A DNA stretch of 10,932 bases from Actinomycetes bacterium. Its GTDB lineage: Bacteria > Actinomycetota > Actinomycetes > Actinomycetales > Cellulomonadaceae. Below the pieces are notes generated by a model, which saw only the letters and a list, made by a program, of their open reading frames with translations, searched no databases and was not told where the DNA came from. The position numbers were made by a program, and so were the translations under genes. Below are positions 1 through 6,375 of this stretch, in pieces; the first letter of the stretch is position 1, and every line of letters begins with the position of its first letter. The stretch covers positions 1-10,932 of the forward strand of contig JAEZZV010000251.1 in NCBI GenBank assembly GCA_023418375.1. The letters run 5' to 3'.

Positions 1-98
1 TCCCCGTCCTCGCCGCGGCCGCCGTGGCCGTGGTCGTGGGCTGGCGGACGCCCGGGCCGCCGCTCGCCCGGCCGACCGCAACCGTGGGGCCCGCGTGA
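1..98 (+). CDS. C-terminal end of a probable AzlC-family permease subunit (5' end outside window)
   Basis: Only about the last 31 codons are present, read in the frame that starts at base 3 and ends with TGA at 96-98. They give a short hydrophobic Ala/Val stretch ending in Gly-Trp-Arg, which looks like the end of a membrane helix, and then a Pro-rich polar tail. The tail alone does not identify a family. The call rests on the next gene, an AzlD-like protein whose GTG start overlaps this stop by 4 nt (GTGA). AzlC, the large subunit, normally lies directly before AzlD, and the pair exports branched-chain amino acids or their analogues through the cytoplasmic membrane. The frame is clear; the family is inferred from context. 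Confidence 0.6.
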   Translation, partial: PVLAAAAVAVVVGWRTPGPPLARPTATVGPA

Positions 99-415
99 GC
101 GAGGCCGCCACCTGGGCCGCCGTGCTCACCGCGAGTGCGGTCTGCTTCGCCACCAAGTACCTCGGCCACCGGGTGCCGGAGCACTGGCTCGCCCACCCGC
201 GCGTCGCACGCATCGCAGCCCTGGTGACCGCGGCTCTCCTGGCTGCGCTCGTCGCCGTGCAGACCTGCACGCGCGGGCAGGCTCTCGTGGTCGACGCACG
301 GCTCGCCGCCCTCGGCGTCGCCGCGGTGGCGCTCGCGCTGCGTGCGCCGTTCATCGTCGTCGTCGTGCTCGCGGCCGCGGTCGCGGCGGCGCTGCGCGCC
401 GTCACCGGCCTGTAG
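95..415 (+). CDS. azlD: AzlD-family branched-chain amino acid transport protein
   Basis: A 106-residue hydrophobic protein, the usual AzlD size (about 100-110). About four membrane segments are visible, near residues 6-20, 37-56, 67-82 and 84-102. The C-terminal run starting Arg-Ala-Pro-Phe (83-86) and continuing as a Val/Ala-rich helix is typical of the family. AzlD is the small partner of AzlC; in well-studied cases the pair exports branched-chain amino acids or analogues. The GTG start at 95 shares four bases with the preceding stop, which indicates translational coupling, and no strong ribosome binding site is seen. The GNAT gene follows after 9 nt and is probably in the same transcript. 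Substrate cannot be told from sequence. Confidence 0.8.
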   Translation: MSEAATWAAVLTASAVCFATKYLGHRVPEHWLAHPRVARIAALVTAALLAALVAVQTCTRGQALVVDARLAALGVAAVALALRAPFIVVVVLAAAVAAALRAVTGL

Positions 416-424
416 CGTGCCCGG

Positions 425-946
425 GTGGGCCTCTTCCGCGACACCGCCGACGTCTCCGTCCGTCCCGCCGTGCCCGGCGACGACGCTGCGATCACGCGCA
501 TCCAGCTGCGGGCGTGGCGGCTGTCCCACGCGCGCGCCCTGGGCGAGGAGGTCCTGGAGAGCCTCGACGCCGCCGCCGTCCGGCAGCAGTGGGCAGGGGC
601 CGTCGAGGCGCCCCCGTCGCCCGCGCACCGGGTGCTGGTCGCCTGCGACGGGCCGCGCGTCGTCGGGTTCGCCGCCACGGCCCCGGGCGACGGCGGCGAC
701 ACCGAGGTCCTCGCGCTCGAGGTCGACCCGGACCACCAGAAGGGCGGGCACGGGTCCCGCCTGCTCGCCGCGTGCGTCGACCTGGCCCGCGAGGACGGCG
801 CCACCTCGGTGAGCACCTGGGTGCTCGACGACGACCCCGCCCGGGAGCAGTTCCTCGCCGGCTCCGGCCTCGGGCCCGACGGCACCGAGCGTCCCCTCAC
901 GGCCGCCGGCGGTCTCGTCGAGCGCCGCTGGGTCGCCGAGATCTAG
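425..946 (+). CDS. GNAT family N-acetyltransferase
   Basis: A 173-residue protein of the GCN5-related acetyltransferase fold, which moves an acetyl group from acetyl-CoA to an amine. The N-terminus has the usual strand-helix pattern (SVRPAVPGDDAAITRI, residues 11-26). The acetyl-CoA pyrophosphate loop fits Q-x-x-G-x-G at 105-110 (QKGGHG), preceded by the strand VLALEVDP (95-102) and followed by the helix from 111. A degenerate C-terminal strand ends near Arg-Arg-Trp (167-169). The GTG at 425 is chosen because it gives a full-length domain 9 nt after azlD; its ribosome binding site is weak. The substrate is unknown: it could be a small molecule, an antibiotic or a protein N-terminus. Its TAG stop shares CTAG with the stop of the gene on the other strand. 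Confidence 0.85.
   Translation: MGLFRDTADVSVRPAVPGDDAAITRIQLRAWRLSHARALGEEVLESLDAAAVRQQWAGAVEAPPSPAHRVLVACDGPRVVGFAATAPGDGGDTEVLALEVDPDHQKGGHGSRLLAACVDLAREDGATSVSTWVLDDDPAREQFLAGSGLGPDGTERPLTAAGGLVERRWVAEI
943..946. other. Shared CTAG: both convergent genes stop here
   Basis: The plus-strand GNAT gene ends with TAG at 944-946 and the minus-strand membrane protein ends with TAG read from 945 to 943. Because CTAG is its own reverse complement, one tetranucleotide holds both stops and the genes overlap by four bases. There is no spacer, hence no separate room for a terminator. Confidence 0.9.
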
Positions 947-1425
947 CGAATCGACCTCGCTGCGCGGCGTAGGTTCGCGGCGGTGCGCAGCGCCGCGCGG
1001 GCGCGCCGACGGTCGCGGGCGGCGTCGTAGGCGAAGGCCAGGCGGAACCACGCGCGCCAGTCGTCCGGCGCGGCCTCGACGGCTTCACGTACCGGATCGA
1101 ACGCGGCGTCGGCCGCCGCCCGGTCGACGCGACCGCTCGGACGCCGCGGCAGGTCGTCGACCGGGAGGTCCCCGGTGGCCGCGAGCTCGTCGGCCATCCG
1201 CTGCACCTGGATCGCCAGCCACCACTCCCGGCCCAGCAGCCAGAGCGTGAGCAGCGGCAGGACGAGGACCGCGATCCCCATGCCGGCCGCCACGGGCTCG
1301 CCCGTCGCCACGAGGGCGATCCCGGCCCGGCCCGCGACGACCGCGTACAGCACCAGGAGGACGGTGAGGACGACGGCGACGCCGATGGCGGCCCGGCGGC
1401 CACCGAGCCTGCGGGGGCCGCTCAC
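943..1425 (-). CDS. Small membrane protein with two membrane segments and a TPR-like tail
   Basis: A 160-residue protein I cannot assign to a named family. Two hydrophobic segments (about residues 14-31 and 47-65) form an N-terminal hairpin, with few residues between them. A cytoplasmic region follows with a linker (about 83-100) and then helices containing DDWRAWFRLAFAYDAARD (121-138). This has the spacing of a single tetratricopeptide-like repeat: Trp, then Leu-Ala-x-x-Tyr, then a second amphipathic helix. The end is very Arg-rich. The GTG start lies in the GTGA that also holds the dapB stop, so it is probably translated by reinitiation from dapB. Frames that begin further upstream here only run through dapB out of frame. 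Function is unknown; a scaffold or assembly role is only a guess from the TPR-like part. Confidence 0.75.
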   Translation of the reverse strand: MSGPRRLGGRRAAIGVAVVLTVLLVLYAVVAGRAGIALVATGEPVAAGMGIAVLVLPLLTLWLLGREWWLAIQVQRMADELAATGDLPVDDLPRRPSGRVDRAAADAAFDPVREAVEAAPDDWRAWFRLAFAYDAARDRRRARAALRTAANLRRAARSIR

Positions 1426-2174
1426 GCGAGGTCGAGGTAGTGCTCGAGACCGACGGTCAGGCCGGGCCGCTGCCCGACCTGGCGCGTGGCGAGCAGCACG
1501 CCCGGCATGAACGACGTCCGGTCCAGCGAGTCGTGGCGGATCGTCAGGAGCTCCCCCGGGTTGCCCAGGAGGACCTCCTGGTGCGCGACGAGCCCGCGCA
1601 ACCGCAGCGCGTGCACGTGGACGCCGTCGACGACCGCACCGCGCGCCCCGTCGAGGGCGACCTCGGTGGCGTCGGGCGAGGCGCCGACGTCGGCCGCCCG
1701 TCGCGCGGCGGCGATCCCCGCCGCCGTGTGCCGGGCCGTGCCGCTCGGGGCGTCGACCTTGTCCGGGTGGTGCAGCTCGACAACCTCGACGGACTCGAAC
1801 CAGCGTGCCGCACGGGCGGCGAACGCCATGGTCAGGACGGCACCCAGCGCGAAGTTGGGCGCGACGAGCACGCCGACGTGCGGCACCTGCGTCAGGTGCT
1901 CGCCCACGCGCTGCAGGGCGTCCTCCCCCCACCCGCTCGTGCCGACCACGACGTGCACGCCCAGCTCCACGAGGGCATGGACGTTCGCCTCCGTGACGTC
2001 CGGCTGCGTGAAGTCGACGGCGACCCGGGCACCGGCGGCGCGGACCTGCTCCAGGTCGTCCCCCGAGTCCAGGGCTGCGACGAGGTCCAGGTCCGGCGCG
2101 GCCTCGACGGCGGCGACGACCGTGCGGCCCATCCGGCCCGCGGCGCCCAGGACGGCGACAGGGATCCCACTCAC
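1422..2174 (-). CDS. dapB: 4-hydroxy-tetrahydrodipicolinate reductase (DapB)
   Basis: A cytoplasmic enzyme of 250 residues, the usual length. It reduces 4-hydroxy-tetrahydrodipicolinate with NAD(P)H to tetrahydrodipicolinate, on the way to diaminopimelate and lysine. The Rossmann loop GAAGRMG is at residues 10-16, followed by VVVGTSGW (75-82) and APNFALGAVL (105-114). The signature ELHHPDKVDAPSGTA spans 133-147 and includes the catalytic His pair 135-136 and Lys139. All key residues are intact. The GTG at 2174 sits just before the first strand. An in-frame GTG at 2183 would add three residues, and neither start has a clear ribosome binding site. The gene begins 25 nt after the peptidase gene and overlaps the next gene by 4 nt, so it lies inside an operon. 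Confidence 0.97.
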   Translation of the reverse strand: MSGIPVAVLGAAGRMGRTVVAAVEAAPDLDLVAALDSGDDLEQVRAAGARVAVDFTQPDVTEANVHALVELGVHVVVGTSGWGEDALQRVGEHLTQVPHVGVLVAPNFALGAVLTMAFAARAARWFESVEVVELHHPDKVDAPSGTARHTAAGIAAARRAADVGASPDATEVALDGARGAVVDGVHVHALRLRGLVAHQEVLLGNPGELLTIRHDSLDRTSFMPGVLLATRQVGQRPGLTVGLEHYLDLA

Positions 2175-2199
2175 GGGCGCCACAGTAGCGGCCGGCGGG

Positions 2200-3531
2200 T
2201 CAGTCCTCGTCGGCGAAGGGACCGACGCGGACGATCGACCGCGGCTGCGCGGCCAGCTCCGCGGCGAGGACGCGCACGTCGGCGGCGGTGACGGCCTGGA
2301 TGCGGGCGAGCGACTCGGCCTGGCTGAGCAGCTCACCGTGCACGAGCTCGGCCTTGCCGAGGCGGGTCATCCGCGAGCCGGTGTCCTCGAGGCCGAGGAC
2401 CAGGCCTCCCGACAGCTGCCCGACGGCCCGCTCCCGCTCGGCGGGCGTGATGCCGTCGGTGGCGAACCGGGCCCACTCGCTGTCGAGCAGCGCGACGACC
2501 TCGTCGACCTTCGACGGGGCGCACCCCGCGTACAGCCCCAGTACGCCCGCGTCGGCATGGCCGGAGGAGAACGCGTAGACCGAGTACGCCAGGCCGCGCT
2601 TCTCGCGGATCTCCTGGAACAGGCGGGAGGACATGCCCCCGCCCAGCACCGTGGTGAGAACCGACAGGGCGAACCGGCGGTCGTCGCTCGACGCGAGCGA
2701 CGGGCCACCGAGGATGACGTTGGCCTGCTCGGTGGCGCGGTGCACGACGAGCTCGGTGGCCACCGCGTCGATGGCCGCCGGCGCGGTGTCGCGGCGGCCG
2801 GCGGGCCGCGCGTCGGGCGCGAGCTCCCAGCCGCCGGCACGTACCGCGGCCAGCACCTGCGCGCACAGGGCGTCGTGGTCCACGCCACCGGCCGCGGTCA
2901 CGACGAGCGTGGACGGCACGTAGTGCTCCACGTAGTGGTCGCGCACGGCCGCGCGTGGCACGGCTCTGATCGTCGCGGGCGTCCCGCCGATGGGCCGGCC
3001 GAGCGGGTGGTCGCCCAGCACGGCGGCGGCGAACTGCTCGTGCGCGACGTCCGACGGGTCGTCGTCGTTCATCGCGAGCTCTTCGAGGATGACCCCGCGC
3101 TCGACCTCGAGCTCGCCCTCGTCCAGCAGCGCCGAGGTGACCATGTCCAGGATCACGTCGACGGCCATCGGCACGTCGGTGTCGCGCACCCGGGCGTAGT
3201 AGCAGGTGTGCTCCTTGCCGGTGGCCGCGTTCGCCTCCCCGCCGACGGCGTCGAACGCCTCGGCGATGTCCATGGCCGTGCGGCGCGGGGTGCCCTTGAA
3301 GAGCAGGTGCTCGAGGAAGTGCGTCGAGCCGTGGTGACCGTCGCGCTCGTCCCGCGAGCCCACCCCGACCCAGGCGCCCACGGTCGCCGACCGGAGCCCG
3401 GGCATGTGCTCGGTCAGCACCCTGATCCCGCCGGGCAGGACGGAACGGCGCACGAGTGCGCCGCCGTCCTGCTCGGCGGTGAGCTCGGCGTCCGGGTCAC
3501 CCGGGGCGACGAGCGGCAGGACCAGGGGCAT
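2200..3531 (-). CDS. M16 family zinc metallopeptidase (insulinase/processing-peptidase type)
   Basis: A 443-residue two-domain protein, the size of the bacterial processing-peptidase-like M16B group. The inverted zinc motif HFLEH is at residues 71-75 (His71, His75 ligands, Glu74 catalytic). The distal ligand is Glu151 in ERGVILEE (144-151), 76 residues after His75 as in active members. The C-terminal half carries GGGMSSRLFQEIREKRGLAYSV (297-318), the substrate-binding Arg/Tyr region. The enzyme should therefore be active. No signal peptide is seen, so it is probably cytoplasmic. The mycobacterial equivalent beside pnp is called pepR; its natural substrate is not settled. The ATG shares one base with the pnp stop (TGATG) and no ribosome binding site is evident, which suggests coupling to pnp. 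dapB follows after 25 nt. Confidence 0.95.
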   Translation of the reverse strand: MPLVLPLVAPGDPDAELTAEQDGGALVRRSVLPGGIRVLTEHMPGLRSATVGAWVGVGSRDERDGHHGSTHFLEHLLFKGTPRRTAMDIAEAFDAVGGEANAATGKEHTCYYARVRDTDVPMAVDVILDMVTSALLDEGELEVERGVILEELAMNDDDPSDVAHEQFAAAVLGDHPLGRPIGGTPATIRAVPRAAVRDHYVEHYVPSTLVVTAAGGVDHDALCAQVLAAVRAGGWELAPDARPAGRRDTAPAAIDAVATELVVHRATEQANVILGGPSLASSDDRRFALSVLTTVLGGGMSSRLFQEIREKRGLAYSVYAFSSGHADAGVLGLYAGCAPSKVDEVVALLDSEWARFATDGITPAERERAVGQLSGGLVLGLEDTGSRMTRLGKAELVHGELLSQAESLARIQAVTAADVRVLAAELAAQPRSIVRVGPFADED

Positions 3532-5774
3532 CAGGCGTCGGCGTCGCTCGGCTCGGCGGCGTCCGCCGCGGCCTCGCCCGCCTCGGCGGCCTTCTCCTCC
3601 TCGACGACGGCGTGCAGCGAGAGCTTGCCGCGCGGGTCGATCTCGGCGATCTCGACCTGGACCTTCTGGCCCACGGCGAGCACGTCCTCGACGTTCTCGA
3701 CCCGCTTGCCACCGACGAGACGGCGGATCTGCGAGATGTGCAGGAGGCCGTCCTTGCCGGGGGTGAGCGAGACGAAGGCGCCGAACGTGGTGGTCTTCAC
3801 GACGGTGCCGACGTACCGCTCGCCCACCTCGGGCATCTGCGGGTTGGCGATCGCGTTGACCATCGCGCGGGCGGCCTCGGCCGACGGACCGTCGACGGCG
3901 CCGATGTAGACCGTGCCGTCGTCCTCGATCGTGATGTCGGCGCCGGTCTCGTCCTGGATCTGGTTGATCATCTTGCCCTTCGGGCCGATGACCTCGCCGA
4001 TCTTGTCGACCGGGACCTTGACGGTGATGATCCGCGGCGCGTACGGCGACATCTCGTCCGGGCCGTCGATGGCCTCGGCCATGACGTCGAGGATGTGCAG
4101 ACGCGCCTCCTTGGCCTGCGTCAGCGCGCCGGCCAGCACGTCGGCGGGGATGCCGTCGAGCTTCGTGTCGAGCTGGATCGCCGTGACGAAGTCCTTGGTG
4201 CCGGCGACCTTGAAGTCCATGTCGCCGAACGCGTCCTCGGCGCCGAGGATGTCGGTCAGCGCGGCGTAGCGCGTCTGGCCGTCGACCTCGTCGGACACCA
4301 GGCCCATCGCGATGCCGGCGACCGGCGCGCGCAGCGGCACGCCGGCGTTGAGCAGCGAGAGGGTCGAGGCGCAGACCGAGCCCATGGACGTCGAGCCGTT
4401 GGACCCCAGCGCCTCGGAGACCTGGCGGATCGCGTAGGGGAACTCCTCGCGGCTCGGCAGGACGGGGATCAGGGCGCGCTCGGCGAGGGCGCCGTGGCCG
4501 ATCTCGCGACGCTTCGGGGAACCGACGCGGCCGGTCTCACCGGTCGAGTACGGCGGGAAGTTGTAGTTGTGCATGTAGCGCTTGCGCGTCTCCGGGGAGA
4601 GCGTGTCGAGCATCTGCTCCATGCGCAGCATGTTCAGCGTGGTGACGCCCATGATCTGGGTCTCGCCGCGCTCGAACAGGGCCGAACCGTGCGTCCGGGC
4701 CAGGATGTCCACCTCGGCCGACAGGCTGCGGATGTCCCGCAGGCCGCGGCCGTCGATCCTGAACCCGTCGGTGAGGATGCGACGCCGGATGACCTTCTTG
4801 GTCACCGAGCGGACGGCCGCCGAGATCTCCTTCTCGCGGCCCTCGAACTGCTCGGCGAGCTCGGCGCGGACCTCGTCCTTGATCTCGTCGAGACGGCTCT
4901 CGCGCGTCTGCTTGTCGGCGATCGACAGGGCGTCGGACAGGCGGCCCTCGGCCACGCGCTCCACGACCTCGTAGACGTCGGCCTGGTAGTCCGGGAACAG
5001 CGGGAACTCCCGCGTCTCCTTGGCGGCCTTCGCGGCCAGGGCGGCCTGCGCCTCGCACAGCACGCGGATGAACGGCTTGGCGGCCTCGAGGCCCGCGGCC
5101 ACGACCTCCTCCGACGGCGCGGTCGCACCCTCGGAGATGAGGTTCCAGGCACCCTCGGGCGCCTCGGCCTCGATCATCGCGATGGCGACGTCGTCACCGA
5201 CGACGCGGCCGGCGACCACCATGTCGAACGTGGCGCGGGCGCGCTCCTCGTACCGCGGGAACGCGACCCACTGGCCCTCGATGAGGGCGATACGCACGCC
5301 GGCGACCGGGCCGGAGAACGGCAGGCCGGAGATCTGGGTGGAGATCGACGCCGCGTTGATGGCGAGGACGTCGTACGCATCCTCCGGGTGCAGCGAGAGG
5401 ACCGTGATGACGACCTGGACCTCGTTGCGCAGGCCCTTGACGAACAGGGGCCGCAGCGGGCGGTCGATGAGGCGGCACGCGAGGATCGCCTCGGTGGACG
5501 GACGCCCCTCACGGCGGAAGAACGAGCCGGGGATCTTGCCGACGGCGTACTGCCGCTCCTCGACGTCCACGGTCAGGGGGAAGAAGTCGAACTGGTCACG
5601 CGGCGACTTGCCTGCCGTCGTGGTCGACAGCAGCGTGGTGTCGCTGTCGAGGTAGGCGACGACGGCGCCGGCGGCCTGCTTGGCCAGGCGGCCCGTCTCG
5701 AAGCGGACGGTGCGGGTGCCGAAGCGACCGTTGTCGATGACGGCCTCGGCGAACTGGATCTCGGGTCCCTCCAC
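3531..5774 (-). CDS. pnp: Polyribonucleotide nucleotidyltransferase (PNPase)
   Basis: A 747-residue trimeric 3'-5' phosphorolytic exoribonuclease that releases nucleoside diphosphates from RNA and can add tails in reverse. Visible parts in order are a first RNase PH domain (about 10-145), an all-helical domain (about 240-325), a second RNase PH domain (about 335-550), a KH domain with the Gly-Pro-Lys-Gly loop at 597-600, and an S1 domain (about 652-722). The active site GAEDAFGDMDFKVAGT (511-526) keeps Asp514, Asp520 and Lys522. The phosphate-site region GSNGSTSMGS (457-466) is intact. The tail from 725 is Ala/Glu-rich. Streptomyces homologues have been called GpsI. The GTG at 5774 is fixed by an excellent AAGGAGG 7 nt upstream. 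The 214-nt leader after rpsO is rich in hairpins, consistent with the autoregulation known for pnp elsewhere. Confidence 0.98.
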   Translation of the reverse strand: MEGPEIQFAEAVIDNGRFGTRTVRFETGRLAKQAAGAVVAYLDSDTTLLSTTTAGKSPRDQFDFFPLTVDVEERQYAVGKIPGSFFRREGRPSTEAILACRLIDRPLRPLFVKGLRNEVQVVITVLSLHPEDAYDVLAINAASISTQISGLPFSGPVAGVRIALIEGQWVAFPRYEERARATFDMVVAGRVVGDDVAIAMIEAEAPEGAWNLISEGATAPSEEVVAAGLEAAKPFIRVLCEAQAALAAKAAKETREFPLFPDYQADVYEVVERVAEGRLSDALSIADKQTRESRLDEIKDEVRAELAEQFEGREKEISAAVRSVTKKVIRRRILTDGFRIDGRGLRDIRSLSAEVDILARTHGSALFERGETQIMGVTTLNMLRMEQMLDTLSPETRKRYMHNYNFPPYSTGETGRVGSPKRREIGHGALAERALIPVLPSREEFPYAIRQVSEALGSNGSTSMGSVCASTLSLLNAGVPLRAPVAGIAMGLVSDEVDGQTRYAALTDILGAEDAFGDMDFKVAGTKDFVTAIQLDTKLDGIPADVLAGALTQAKEARLHILDVMAEAIDGPDEMSPYAPRIITVKVPVDKIGEVIGPKGKMINQIQDETGADITIEDDGTVYIGAVDGPSAEAARAMVNAIANPQMPEVGERYVGTVVKTTTFGAFVSLTPGKDGLLHISQIRRLVGGKRVENVEDVLAVGQKVQVEIAEIDPRGKLSLHAVVEEEKAAEAGEAAADAAEPSDADA

Positions 5775-5781
5775 GGGATGC

Positions 5782-5788
5782 CCTCCTT
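5782..5788 (-). promoter_or_regulatory. pnp ribosome binding site
   Basis: AAGGAGG on the minus strand, a full match to the anti-Shine-Dalgarno sequence, ends 7 nt before the GTG of pnp and decides that start. Its first four bases can pair in a small hairpin (5785-5798), so access may be controlled. Confidence 0.85.
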
Positions 5789-5798
5789 CGGGAGAAGG
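5785..5798 (-). promoter_or_regulatory. Small hairpin covering part of the pnp ribosome binding site
   Basis: On the minus strand CCTTC (5798-5794) can pair with GAAGG (5789-5785) across the four-base loop TCCC. The right arm includes AAGG of the pnp Shine-Dalgarno. A competing pairing CTCC with GGAG would cover the same site. The complementarity is directly visible; a regulatory effect is inferred. Confidence 0.4.
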
Positions 5799-5825
5799 CC
5801 CGGGCGCGCGGCGGTCTTCGATCGA

Positions 5826-5841
5826 GGTCCGCGGACCGGTC
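5826..5841 (-). repeat. Overlapping palindromes in the pnp leader
   Basis: GGTCCGCGGACC (5826-5837) is a perfect 12-bp palindrome and overlaps a second perfect 8-bp one, GACCGGTC (5834-5841). The two cannot form as hairpins at the same time. They lie 52-67 nt before the pnp start. They could be an RNA fold, a protein binding site or chance in very GC-rich DNA. Confidence 0.4.
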
Positions 5842-5919
5842 GGCGAAGCCTGTCGTTCCGCGAGCCACTACCGAGGACCGGACGTCGGCCGGGGAGTGGT
5901 CTGGATGGAGTTGTAGGGC

Positions 5920-5937
5920 GCGCCGGTCAGCCGGCGC
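5920..5937 (-). other. Hairpin in the rpsO-pnp spacer
   Basis: A 7-bp stem of GCGCCGG and CCGGCGC with a four-base loop, 12 nt beyond the stem that follows rpsO. No T-run follows. It may add to transcript 3'-end stability or processing between rpsO and pnp, or be incidental. Confidence 0.4.
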
Positions 5938-5948
5938 CTGACACCGAG

Positions 5949-5978
5949 CCAGCCCCGCCCCCCCCGGGCGGGGGCTGG
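5949..5978 (-). terminator. Stem-loop just after rpsO (possible terminator or processing site)
   Basis: The arms at 5949-5960 and 5966-5978 pair over 12 bp with one bulged base (a C on the minus strand) and a five-base loop made of a single-base run. The stem begins 10 nt after the rpsO stop. No T-run follows, so this is either a U-less actinobacterial type terminator, an attenuator that allows read-through into pnp, or a cleavage and stability element. The pairing is seen; the role is inferred. Confidence 0.55.
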
Positions 5979-5988
5979 CGCGGGACGT

Positions 5989-6258
5989 TCAGCGGCGCAG
6001 GCCGAGGCGCTCGATGAGGCTCCGGTAGCGCTCGATGTCGACCTTCTGCAGGTAGCCGAGGAGGCGACGCCGCTGGCCGACGAGGAGGAGCAGACCACGA
6101 CGGCTGTGGTGGTCGTGCTTGTGCTCCTTGAGGTGCTCGGTCAGGTCCTTGATGCGCTGCGTCAGCATCGCGATCTGGACCTCCGGGGAGCCGGTGTCGT
6201 TCGGACCGGTGGCGTACTCGGCCATGATGCGCTGCTTGGTGGCGGCGTCGAGGGGCAC
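5989..6258 (-). CDS. rpsO: 30S ribosomal protein S15
   Basis: An 89-residue protein, exactly the usual S15 length. It binds the central domain of 16S rRNA early in 30S assembly and takes part in a bridge to the 50S subunit. The family core is intact: TGSPEVQIAMLTQRI (about 22-36), the LTEHLKEHKHDHHSRRGLL region (about 39-57), and the end DIERYRSLIERLGLRR. The GTG at 6258 is chosen because the conserved N-terminus starts there and AAGGAG lies 5 nt upstream; an in-frame ATG at 6306 would add 16 residues unlike S15. It sits between ribF and pnp, with spacers on both sides that hold a candidate promoter and a stem-loop. S15 represses its own mRNA in several bacteria; nothing here proves that. Confidence 0.98.
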   Translation of the reverse strand: MPLDAATKQRIMAEYATGPNDTGSPEVQIAMLTQRIKDLTEHLKEHKHDHHSRRGLLLLVGQRRRLLGYLQKVDIERYRSLIERLGLRR

Positions 6259-6262
6259 AGGC

Positions 6263-6269
6263 TCTCCTT
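6263..6269 (-). promoter_or_regulatory. rpsO ribosome binding site
   Basis: AAGGAGA on the minus strand, with the AAGGAG core ending 5 nt before GTG at 6258. It supports the 89-residue start over the longer frame beginning at 6306. Confidence 0.8.
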
Positions 6270-6345
6270 GGGGTACTCGTTGCGCGGCGCACCGGGGCAC
6301 ATCCACCCGGGCACTGGGATCCGCGGCCGATCACACGGCGCCCAC

Positions 6346-6375
6346 AGCGTATCAGCGCTCGGACGGGCCGCCCAA
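6346..6375 (-). promoter_or_regulatory. Candidate promoter for rpsO
   Basis: TACGCT (6351-6346) preceded by TGA gives an extended -10 pattern, and TTGGGC (6375-6370) lies 18 bp upstream as a possible -35. Each hexamer matches the vegetative consensus at only three of six positions. It overlaps the end of ribF and would start a leader of roughly 80 nt for rpsO. Having a separate promoter here fits the need for high S15 output, but the match is modest. Confidence 0.35.

Noticed and set aside
1426..1932. Upstream extension of the membrane protein to a 329-residue form
   Set aside because: The extension lies over dapB in another frame, is Arg/Gly/Ala shadow sequence, and the GTG at 1425 directly precedes the plausible N-terminus.
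1486..3909. Open frame of about 807 codons on the plus strand opposite dapB and the M16 gene
   Set aside because: It has no recognisable domains, is made mostly of Arg, Ala, Ser and Pro, and lies wholly opposite genes with intact active sites. Long antisense frames are expected at such GC content.
3612..6017. Open frame of about 801 codons on the plus strand opposite pnp
   Set aside because: Its composition (Asp, Arg, Gly, Leu, His repeats) mirrors the reverse complement of pnp codons, and pnp is certain.
6259..6306. Longer S15 starting at ATG 6306
   Set aside because: The 16 extra residues are unlike S15, and the GTG at 6258 has a good ribosome binding site and yields the standard 89 residues.
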